Assembly: GCA_963742535.1 (NCBI GenBank)
Contig: CAVUMC010000002.1
Location: 1,550,001 to 1,614,000 of the forward strand
Direction of reading: 5' to 3'
Length of the DNA stretch: 64,000 bases
Source of the DNA: VRUE01 sp963742535
GTDB taxonomy: Bacteria; Actinomycetota; Thermoleophilia; Solirubrobacterales; 70-9
Of the stretch, positions 8,695-17,096 are shown piece by piece. The position numbers and the translations under genes were made by a program. Below the pieces are notes generated by a model. The model saw only the letters and a program-made list of their open reading frames with translations, was not told the DNA's origin and ran no database searches. Each line of letters begins with the position of its first letter. Position 1 is the stretch's first letter.

Positions 8695-8743
8695 GCAGGC
8701 AAGACACGGGCGTCTTGACAATCAGACAACCGTGTGTCTTAAT
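8695..8743 (+). promoter_or_regulatory. Candidate promoter and operator of the secreted-protein operon
   Basis: TTGACA (8715-8720) and CTTAAT (8738-8743) are separated by 17 bases, a good sigma-70-type match. The -35 box is bracketed by AAGACAC (8701-8707) and GTGTCTT (8734-8740), an inverted repeat that could bind a regulator. The transcript would have a leader of about 120 bases before the GTG at 8869. The rest of 8672-8868 shows only a ribosome site (AAGGAGAGA at 8855-8863). Confidence 0.5.
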
Positions 8744-8868
8744 CTCGCCTAGATCCAGAAACGCAGATATCTGCATTTCCTGGAACCCACAGGGACATAA
8801 CCGAGCCTCGAGGAAGCCGCCAAGGGAAGCGGCGGGCAGAGGGGCTCACGGGACAAGGAGAGAGCTAC

Positions 8869-11800
8869 GTGACTCGCCACGCGAAGGCATCGTCCGCGGG
8901 ACCGATTCTGGGCCAAGGCAGCCGCCAGGGCTCGTTCGGGCTCCCGCTCCTTCTCTGCCTCTGCATTGGCGCGGTGCTCGCGCTCTCCACCTCGTCCGCT
9001 CTCGGCGCCGAGACGCACCCTTACACCGGCACCTCCTTCGGCCCTGACGGAGTGGGGGGCAGCGAAAGCTTCGAAGGAGTGCGGTCGCTAGCTGTCGACC
9101 CCGCCAACGGCGACACCTACGTCTATGACGCTGGCGCCGCCAAGGTCTACAAGTTCGACTCGGCTGGGGTACCGGTGAACTTCTCGTCCACCGGTACCAA
9201 TGCGATCAGCGTAGGCGGTGGGGGAGGTGGCGCCGAATACGAGATCGCCCTCGCCCCGGCGGGCTCTCCCGGCGGCACCGCTGGTGACATCTACGTCGCC
9301 AACAACGACACCAGCAGCAACACGATCGACATCTACTCGGCGGCCGGTGTCGAACTGGGCGCACTCCCCCAGGGCGGGGAGACCTGCGGTGTCGCCACCG
9401 ATCCCTCCGGGAACTTCTACGCTGGCGTCTACCCCAGCACGATCTACAAGTACACCCCCTCGGCGAACCCGCCCCTCGAAACCGACAAAGTCAAAACCAG
9501 CATCGTCGAACACGGCATCTGCAACGTCGCCGCCGACGGTCTCGGCAACGTCTACGCAGCGAGCTACAGCGGCGGCCTCTACAAGCTGGAAGGGATCGGC
9601 GATACCACCCCGACCCTGATCGATCCCCTCGCCGCCACGATGGCAATCGCTCCCGGCAGCAACGACCTCTACGCGGATCAGGGAAGCGAAGTCTTCCAGT
9701 ACGACTCCTCGGGCACTCCGATCGGCAGCTTCGGCGCCGGCGACATCTCCCAATCGCGCGGAGTCGCGATCAACTCCGGCGCCAGCAAGATCTACGTCGG
9801 CACGCCGGACAAGGTCAAGGTCTTCGGTCCCGCGACCACAGTGCCCGACGTGATCGCCGAAACCGCGGATGCGATTACCAAGGCAACGGCAACGCTGCAC
9901 GGCAAGGTCGGCGCCGCGGGCGGCCCGGATGCCACCTGCGTCTTCCAGTACGCGACCGCCTCTGACTACGGCGAACACGGCTTCGAAGGGGCGAGCGAAG
10001 CACCCTGCAACCCCGCCGGTCCCTTCAGCGGCACCGGCACCAGCTCGGTCAGCGCCACCGCAACCGGGCTCAGTGGCGCAACCGAATACCGCTTCCGCCT
10101 CCTGGCGACCAGCTCCGCTGGCTCCAACGGCGGCCTGGTCCGCAGCTTCTCAACCCCGGGCGCGGTCAACGTCCAGACCGACCCGGCCACGAACATCACC
10201 ACCTCCGCCGCGACGCTCAACGGCACGATCAATCCCGAAGGCATCGAACTCGATGAATGCACCTTCGAATACCGCACCGGCTTCGGGCCCTTCGAAAGGG
10301 CGCCCTGTGCCGAGAGCCCGGCGACGATCGGCTCGGGAAACAGCCCGGTCGCGGTCCACCTCGACCTGACCGGATTGGTCAGCGGTTCCGAATACGAATT
10401 CGGCCTGGTCGCTAAGAACGAACTCGGCACCAGCCAGGGCGTCGCAAGGTACTTCAAGACCAAGGGCCCCTCGATCGGCTCGGTTTCGGTCGGTGGCGTG
10501 ACTGAAGTCGCCGCCACCTTCCACGCCAAGATTGACCCCAACGACGCCGCCACCAGCTACGCCTTCGAATACGTCACCCAGGCCAACTTCGAATCGAACG
10601 GCTTCGCCGGGGCGAGTAGCGTTCCCGCCGGCGGAGGAAGCATCGCCGCGGGCAGCGGCTTCGTCGAAGTCAGCGCCACCCCCGAAGGCCTCGAACCGAG
10701 GACCGCCTATCGCTTCCGCATCACCGCCACTAACGCCGACGGGACCATCAGCAGTGCCGCGAAGCCCTTCGGGACCTGGGGCACTGCCCCCGCGTTCGGA
10801 TCCTGCCCCAACGACCGCTTCCGCACCGGCCCATCGGCAAAGCTGCCCGACTGCCGGGCCTACGAGCAGGTGACGCCAAACGACAAGTACGGCTCGGATG
10901 CTTTTGGCAACACCTCCGGTGTAGAGGCCTCCCGCTCGGGCGACGGGATCACCTCCTTCACGCTCAGCGGCTTTCCCGGCAGCGAAGGCTTTCAGGAAGG
11001 CAACATCCTCATCACTCGCTTCACCGGCGGGGAGTGGGGGACCGCTGGGCTCAACACGCCGCCCAGCTACGGCGACAAGTCTGATGTCTTGGGCTGGACT
11101 TCCGATCTCCGCCTCAGCTTCTCCAATGCATATAGCTACGCCGAAGGCGGCGAAGGCTCCAAGCTGGTGATGCGTGACAGCGCCGATGGCTCGCGCACTG
11201 TGTTGATTCCCCAAGGCGTCGGATACGGAGTAGGTGAAGCCTCCTCCTCCTCCTTTGCGCTCGGTGGCGCATTCGACAGCGACTCAAAGGTCGTCTTTCA
11301 AGCCAACGGCGCTGTCCCCGTGACCTCCGGTCCGGCACCCATTTCCACCACTCCCAATGTCTACCTCTACGATCGCGACAGCGGCGAACTCACCCTTGTC
11401 GGATTGCTTCCCGATTCGGCGTGCGCCAGTCCGCCTTGCGTCCCTGCCAAAGGATCTCACTTCCCGGCGGAACTCAAGAGCTACCTCGCGAACGCCTACA
11501 TCCAAGACGAACACGCGGTTTCCCCGAATGGTGACATCTACTTCACCGACGCTGCCACCGGCCAGCTCTATCTGCGCCACGACGCCGCCGGGGATGGCGC
11601 TACGACAGACCTCGTCTCCGCTTCTCATAAGACCAACGGTGGCGGTCCAGAGGGCGTCGCCACCAACTCGCCGCAGCCCGTGGGCTTCGAGGGTGCGACC
11701 CCGGACGGGTCAAAGGCCTTCTTCACGAGCACTGAGGAGCTGACCAACGACGCCAATACCGGCCCCGAACCGGTCGTACCACCCCCACCGACCCCGGCGA

Positions 11801-13839
11801 TCGGTCGCGCGAACATCGACGGCAGCGGCGTGCAGCCCAGCTTCATCCCGACGACCGCGAAATGGACGGCGGTCGACTCCGCCCACATCTATTGGACCAA
11901 CACCGCTGCGGGAACTATCGGCCGCGCCGACATCGGCGGTGCCAACCCCGAACCGAGCTTCATCACCGGCCTCGAAAACCCCGAAGGGATCGCTATCGAC
12001 TCCGGCCACATCTACTGGGCCGAAGCCCGCGACCACGAAGAAGGGCACGGCACGATTGGCCGTTCAACGCTTGCCGGCGGTAGCGTCGAAAAGGAATTCA
12101 TCATCGGCGCCGGCGACCCGCGCGGCGTCGCGGTCAGCTCCGAATACATCTACTGGACCAACGGCGCCAGCACCGACATCGGTCGTGCCACGATCACGGG
12201 GGGAAGCCCCGAACAGTCCTTCATCTCCCGTGGTGCAGGCGAACACCCGTGGGGAATCGCCGTCAACGCGACCAGCCTCTACTGGGTCGATCAAGAAAGC
12301 GGCATCACCTTCATCATCAAGATGAACGTCGGCGGCGGCGGCGAAAGCAGTGAAATCATCTTCGGTCAGGCGCGCGGCATCGCGATCGACTCCAACTACA
12401 TCTATTGGAGTGATGCGAGCAACAACACGATCGGCCGCAAGGGACTCGACTTCGAAAACTCCACCCCGGAATTGATCACCGGCATAAGGGGCGTTTTCGG
12501 CCTGGCGGTGGATGGGAGCCATGTCTACTGGGCGGCCGATCCGGAACCCCCCGCACCCCCGGCGAGTCCCGGCAATGACCTCTATCGCTATGACCGCGAA
12601 AACGGCGAACTCGTTGATCTAGTCCCGGATAGCGCAAATCCCAACGGCACTCAAGTTCTCGGTGTGCTCGGTTACTCCAATGACGGCTCCCGCATCTACT
12701 TCGCTGCAAACGGTGACTTGGACGGCAGCGGCCCAGCACAGCCAGGCAATTGCACCCAGAGTAATTCCGCCGGCTTGAGCTTCAGCGGATCCTGCTCGCT
12801 CTACCTCTGGCAGGACGACGGAGCCGGCACCTGTGCGACGGCCGGTGGTTGTGTCAGCTTCCTCGCTCCGCTCGATGCCGATGGATATGTAGAGACTGAC
12901 GGTTACAGCTGGGCGGGCGGTGGCGAAGAATTCATGAAGACCTCTCGCGTCAGCACCGACGGTCGCATTCTCATCTTCCGTTCCCAGCTCAAGCTCACTG
13001 AGGACAAAACTCCGGGCGCGATGCAGTTCTACCGCTACGACGCCGAAAGCGGCCGGATCACCTGCATGACCTGTCCCCCGACCGGCGTGTCTTCAGGGTA
13101 CGGCAACCCCGACCTGAAGAACCCCGACATGTTTCACGCCCCCACCTCTCGTCCCGGCTTCTTCTTCCAGAACTTCCTCAGCCGCAACCTCTCACCCGAC
13201 GGCAACCGCTTCTTCTTCCAGAGCACCGAGAAGCTTGTTCCCGCCGACGTCAACGGTGACTTGAGCTGCAAAGAAGAACAAGTCAAGCTCGGCGTCGGCC
13301 CGGCCTGCCGCGACGTCTATGAGTGGGAGGCACCCGGCACGCCCGGTGGCAGCTGCACCACTGACTCAGGTGCATACAGTCCCGCCAACCGCGGTTGTCT
13401 CTACCTGCTCTCTACCGGGACCGGCATCTACCCGACCTACCTGGCAGACGTTTCCGAATCGGGTGACACCGCCTTTATCTTCAGTCGACAGCGGTTGGTG
13501 CCTTCCGACGAAGACAATCAGGAGGACATCTACGCGGTCAAAGTGGATGGAGGTCTCCTTTCCCAGAACACGCCGCGCCCGGCGAACTGCGAAGGCGATG
13601 CCTGTCGCGGCGCCTCGAGCCAGCCCTCCAACGCACCTGGTGCGGGCTCAGGTGTCTTCGAAGGCCCGGGCAACCCGAAACAAAGCATCAATAACACACG
13701 CTGCCCGAAAGGCAAGCGCACCATTCACAGCAAGGGCAAGGTGCGCTGTGTCACCAAGAAGCACAAGAAGAAGGCACATAAGGGCAAGACCCATAAGCAC
13801 AAGCGAGTTGCCAATACCAACCGGAGGGCGAGTCGATGA
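8869..13839 (+). CDS. Giant secreted multi-propeller protein with nested YWTD propeller
   Basis: 1656 residues. The signal peptide ends near SALG/AET (about residue 46). Domains in order: NHL-like propeller (about 50-325); three Fn3-like domains (about 330-425, 428-525, 528-625) with the VFQYATASDY...GFEGA motif; a conserved LPDCRAYEQVTPNDK block near 659 opening a TolB/WD40-like region (about 660-965); a six-repeat YWTD-type propeller (about 967-1226); the TolB-like region resuming at NDLYRYDRENGEL; and a tail (about 1600-1656) with RCPKG...GKVRCV followed by Lys/His/Arg. GTG start with AAGGAGAGA upstream. It ends in an ATGA overlap with the next gene. Likely displayed on or shed from the cell surface; no enzyme motif seen. 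Confidence 0.87.
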   Translation: MTRHAKASSAGPILGQGSRQGSFGLPLLLCLCIGAVLALSTSSALGAETHPYTGTSFGPDGVGGSESFEGVRSLAVDPANGDTYVYDAGAAKVYKFDSAGVPVNFSSTGTNAISVGGGGGGAEYEIALAPAGSPGGTAGDIYVANNDTSSNTIDIYSAAGVELGALPQGGETCGVATDPSGNFYAGVYPSTIYKYTPSANPPLETDKVKTSIVEHGICNVAADGLGNVYAASYSGGLYKLEGIGDTTPTLIDPLAATMAIAPGSNDLYADQGSEVFQYDSSGTPIGSFGAGDISQSRGVAINSGASKIYVGTPDKVKVFGPATTVPDVIAETADAITKATATLHGKVGAAGGPDATCVFQYATASDYGEHGFEGASEAPCNPAGPFSGTGTSSVSATATGLSGATEYRFRLLATSSAGSNGGLVRSFSTPGAVNVQTDPATNITTSAATLNGTINPEGIELDECTFEYRTGFGPFERAPCAESPATIGSGNSPVAVHLDLTGLVSGSEYEFGLVAKNELGTSQGVARYFKTKGPSIGSVSVGGVTEVAATFHAKIDPNDAATSYAFEYVTQANFESNGFAGASSVPAGGGSIAAGSGFVEVSATPEGLEPRTAYRFRITATNADGTISSAAKPFGTWGTAPAFGSCPNDRFRTGPSAKLPDCRAYEQVTPNDKYGSDAFGNTSGVEASRSGDGITSFTLSGFPGSEGFQEGNILITRFTGGEWGTAGLNTPPSYGDKSDVLGWTSDLRLSFSNAYSYAEGGEGSKLVMRDSADGSRTVLIPQGVGYGVGEASSSSFALGGAFDSDSKVVFQANGAVPVTSGPAPISTTPNVYLYDRDSGELTLVGLLPDSACASPPCVPAKGSHFPAELKSYLANAYIQDEHAVSPNGDIYFTDAATGQLYLRHDAAGDGATTDLVSASHKTNGGGPEGVATNSPQPVGFEGATPDGSKAFFTSTEELTNDANTGPEPVVPPPPTPAIGRANIDGSGVQPSFIPTTAKWTAVDSAHIYWTNTAAGTIGRADIGGANPEPSFITGLENPEGIAIDSGHIYWAEARDHEEGHGTIGRSTLAGGSVEKEFIIGAGDPRGVAVSSEYIYWTNGASTDIGRATITGGSPEQSFISRGAGEHPWGIAVNATSLYWVDQESGITFIIKMNVGGGGESSEIIFGQARGIAIDSNYIYWSDASNNTIGRKGLDFENSTPELITGIRGVFGLAVDGSHVYWAADPEPPAPPASPGNDLYRYDRENGELVDLVPDSANPNGTQVLGVLGYSNDGSRIYFAANGDLDGSGPAQPGNCTQSNSAGLSFSGSCSLYLWQDDGAGTCATAGGCVSFLAPLDADGYVETDGYSWAGGGEEFMKTSRVSTDGRILIFRSQLKLTEDKTPGAMQFYRYDAESGRITCMTCPPTGVSSGYGNPDLKNPDMFHAPTSRPGFFFQNFLSRNLSPDGNRFFFQSTEKLVPADVNGDLSCKEEQVKLGVGPACRDVYEWEAPGTPGGSCTTDSGAYSPANRGCLYLLSTGTGIYPTYLADVSESGDTAFIFSRQRLVPSDEDNQEDIYAVKVDGGLLSQNTPRPANCEGDACRGASSQPSNAPGAGSGVFEGPGNPKQSINNTRCPKGKRTIHSKGKVRCVTKKHKKKAHKGKTHKHKRVANTNRRASR

Positions 13840-16800
13840 ACGCCGTCACCAAGAAGATCACGATTGCCCTATTGGCCCTCGCCGCCCTGCTGATTCCCGC
13901 TTCACAGGCGAGCGCCGAAGCAGCGCCTGCTTGGCGTTTTGACATCACCTCGGTCCCGACCAACCTCGCACCGGGAGCTTCTGCCAAATCCGAACAGCTC
14001 ATCCCCCAGTATTTCCTCCTTGCCACAAACGTAGGTACCGCGCCGACCGAAGGCCCGGTCACGGTCACCGACACGCTACCGGCGGGCCTGACGCTGAAAA
14101 AGGCGAGAGGGTACAACTACGGGGAAGAAGCACAGGCCACTTGTACGGAAGAAGCTCCGTCGGCCTCCTGCGTCTTCTCCGGCACGATTCAACCCGGGCA
14201 AGTCATTACCGTCAGCATCGGCTTCGACGTGGACGGGACCGGCACGATCCTGCATGAGGGGGACCTGGTCACCAACCAGGCGATCCTCTCCGGCGGCGGG
14301 GCCCTCGCTGCGGTTGCCGAAAACACGACCGAAGTCTCCTCAACCTCTCCGCCCTTTGAATTTCTGCGGGGCATTTCGGGCTTCGGCATGACCCCATACG
14401 GTGACGACGGCACTGCCGAAACTCAGGCCGGCGGCCACCCGCACGTGTTTTCGGTCAACCTCAATATCTCGTCGGAATTGCATGGCGGCCAGCCAGCCGG
14501 CACCGACGGGGGCATGCGCGATGTCACCACTTACTTGCCTCGGGGAATGATTATCAATCCGACGGCGACGCCGCGACGCTGCAGTGAGGTGGAGATGGAG
14601 TCCTACGCCTGCCCGGCAAACACCCAGATCGGCAAGGCCAACGTCTTCACCTCGGTCATTGCCCCGGGAATCCTGCCGGAACCGATTTACAACATGGAAC
14701 CGGCGCCGGGCAAAGCATCGAACTTCGGCTTCATCGCCTTCTTCTACCCGATCCATATCGAGGGTGGTGTGCGTCCCGGCAGCTACACCGAGATGGCCGA
14801 AACTCGGGGAATCCCGAACTTGCAGGCAAAGCCGGCGCTGGGAATTCAGCTGTTGCTCTGGGGTGATCCAAGTTCGCCGAGCTTCGACTACTCGCGTGTG
14901 AGTTTCTTCGGCGATTGCCCAAGCTCGCCCTGCGAAGTCCCCCAGCAGGACACGCCGGCGTTGACGATGCCGACCTCCTGCTCGGAAGTGCCGGCTGGCG
15001 AATCCGACGCCTTCTCCTGGGAACACCCGAACGGCCCGCCGACAAAACGTGCCGACGTGATGCGCGATGCCAACGGCAACGAAATCGGCACCACTGGCTG
15101 CGCGGGAGTTGAATTCAAACCGACGCTTAAAGCAAGGCCGACGACGAACGTCGCCGACTCGCCAAGCGGGTTGAATGTGGACCTCGAAGTGCCGCAGACC
15201 AGCTCGTTGAGCCAGCGCGCAACTTCCAACCTGCGCAAGGCCGAAGTCACCCTGCCCGAAGGGCTGGTGATCAATCCCTCGGGAGCCAACGGCCTCAGCG
15301 GTTGCTCCTCGGCCCAGCTCGGGATCGACAACGCGACCGCGGTGCCGAACGGCAATCCGATCTCCTGCCCGGCTTCCTCGCGAATCGGCTCGATCGAAGT
15401 CGAATCGGCCCTGGTGGATCACCCACTGCCGGGCTCGGTCTACGCTGCCACCCCCGGCGATAACCCCTTCGGCTCGCTGCTGGCGATCTACGCCGTGGTC
15501 GAAGACCCGCGGGCAGGCCTGCTGATCAAGCTGCCGGGCCACGTGGTGGCCGATCCCAACACGGGCCGGCTCGTGGCCACCTTCGACAACAACCCACAAC
15601 TCCCGTTCAGCCACTTCAAGCTGAACTTCTTCGGCGGTGCCCACGGTGTGTTGAGGACTCCGGTGAATTGTGGGAACTACTCGACCATCTCGTCACTAAC
15701 CCCGTGGTCGGCTCCTGACTCAGGTCCGCCAGCGGCAGCGAAAGACAACTACGCGATCTCCACACCACCGGCGGGTGGCAGCTGCGGCAGCTCTCTGACC
15801 AACGCTCCGAGTCTCGACGCCGGAGTGGTCACCCCAGTGGCCTCCAAGTACACACCGTTCGTCTTGCACCTGCGACGGAATGACGGCTCCCAGCCGATCT
15901 CCTCGTTCAAGACAACGCTGCCTCCGGGCCTCACGGGTCGCCTCGCCGGCACGGCGGAGTGCTCGGATGCGGCCTTGGCCGCGGCGACAGGCAAGACGGG
16001 CGCTGCCGAGCAGGCAAGCCCCTCCTGCCCCTCGAGCTCCCACCTGGGCTCAGTTGTGGCAGGAGCCGGAGCCGGCCCCTCGCCCTATTACGCCCACGGC
16101 AATGCCTACCTGGCCGGTCCTTACAAGGGAGCACCGCTGAGCCTCGCGGTGATCACCCCGGCCGTGGCAGGCCCATACGACCTCGGCACCATCGTCGTTC
16201 GCGCCGCGCTTCGGGTCGATGGCTCCACCGGTCAGATCACGGCCGAATCGGATCCGATCCCCTCGATCCTGCAGGGCATCCCGCTCGACGTGCGCTCGAT
16301 CGACGTCCAGCTCGACCGGCCCAACTTCAGCCTCACGGGCACGAGCTGTGATCCAAGTGCCTTCTCGGGCTCGGCCACCTCGACCCTTGGGCAGGTCGCA
16401 CCGCTCACCGCCCGCTACCAGCTCGCAGAGTGCACGGGCCTTGCTTTCAAACCGAAGCTCGGCATCCGCCTCTTCGGCTCAACGAAGCGTGGTGGGCACC
16501 CGGCCCTGAAAGGCACGGTGACGATGCCCCTTGGCGGAGCCAACATCTCCGAAGCATCTGTAGCCCTGCCTCATTCGGAGTTCCTCGACCAAAGTCACAT
16601 CGGCACGGTCTGCACACGGGTGCAGTTCGCAGAAGGTGATGGCAACGGATCTAACTGCCCAGCCGCATCGATCTACGGCTCGGCAACGGCAACGAGCCCC
16701 TTGGTCGATTACACGCTCGAAGGCAACGTCTACCTCAGATCCTCAACTCACAAGCTGCCCGACTTGGTTGTCGCCCTTCACGGTCCACCGTCACAGCCGA

Positions 16801-17096
16801 TCGCGGTTGACGCGGTGGCGAGGATCGACTCGGTCAACGGCGGCATCCGCAGCACCTTCGAAGGGGTCCCCGACCTCCCGGTCTCCTCCTTCGTGCTCTC
16901 GATGCAAGGCGGCAAGAAGGGACTGCTGCAGAACTCGACCAACATCTGCAAGGCCACCAACAAGGCCACGGCTCTCATAACCGCCCAGAACGGCAAGGGC
17001 GTGGAACTACGCCCGGAACTGAAGAACAGCAAGTGCGGCAAGACCAAGAAGAAGCGCAAGGGCAAGAAGCACGCCCATAGGCGCTCGGCCCGCTAA
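13836..17096 (+). CDS. Giant secreted beta-repeat protein, copy 1 (DUF11-like N-terminus)
   Basis: 1086 residues with signal peptide (1-28, ASA/EAA). An N-terminal DUF11-like domain (about 40-165, VTVTDTLPAGLTLKKA) is followed by three to four repeats of a region of about 190 residues. Its recurring pattern is a CP-x-S-x-IG step, a G-x-VYL/NAYL strand, a LPxLPxSxFxLxFxGG step and a closing cysteine. The last repeat has LEGNVYLRSSTHKLPDL, nearly the same as in the protein encoded at 19462-22440, so the two are paralogues. The tail is SKCGKTKKKRKGKKHAH, Lys-rich with one Cys. The ATG overlaps the preceding stop and its own stop overlaps the next ATG (TAATG). I do not recognise a named family for the repeats. 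Confidence 0.85.
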   Translation: MNAVTKKITIALLALAALLIPASQASAEAAPAWRFDITSVPTNLAPGASAKSEQLIPQYFLLATNVGTAPTEGPVTVTDTLPAGLTLKKARGYNYGEEAQATCTEEAPSASCVFSGTIQPGQVITVSIGFDVDGTGTILHEGDLVTNQAILSGGGALAAVAENTTEVSSTSPPFEFLRGISGFGMTPYGDDGTAETQAGGHPHVFSVNLNISSELHGGQPAGTDGGMRDVTTYLPRGMIINPTATPRRCSEVEMESYACPANTQIGKANVFTSVIAPGILPEPIYNMEPAPGKASNFGFIAFFYPIHIEGGVRPGSYTEMAETRGIPNLQAKPALGIQLLLWGDPSSPSFDYSRVSFFGDCPSSPCEVPQQDTPALTMPTSCSEVPAGESDAFSWEHPNGPPTKRADVMRDANGNEIGTTGCAGVEFKPTLKARPTTNVADSPSGLNVDLEVPQTSSLSQRATSNLRKAEVTLPEGLVINPSGANGLSGCSSAQLGIDNATAVPNGNPISCPASSRIGSIEVESALVDHPLPGSVYAATPGDNPFGSLLAIYAVVEDPRAGLLIKLPGHVVADPNTGRLVATFDNNPQLPFSHFKLNFFGGAHGVLRTPVNCGNYSTISSLTPWSAPDSGPPAAAKDNYAISTPPAGGSCGSSLTNAPSLDAGVVTPVASKYTPFVLHLRRNDGSQPISSFKTTLPPGLTGRLAGTAECSDAALAAATGKTGAAEQASPSCPSSSHLGSVVAGAGAGPSPYYAHGNAYLAGPYKGAPLSLAVITPAVAGPYDLGTIVVRAALRVDGSTGQITAESDPIPSILQGIPLDVRSIDVQLDRPNFSLTGTSCDPSAFSGSATSTLGQVAPLTARYQLAECTGLAFKPKLGIRLFGSTKRGGHPALKGTVTMPLGGANISEASVALPHSEFLDQSHIGTVCTRVQFAEGDGNGSNCPAASIYGSATATSPLVDYTLEGNVYLRSSTHKLPDLVVALHGPPSQPIAVDAVARIDSVNGGIRSTFEGVPDLPVSSFVLSMQGGKKGLLQNSTNICKATNKATALITAQNGKGVELRPELKNSKCGKTKKKRKGKKHAHRRSAR

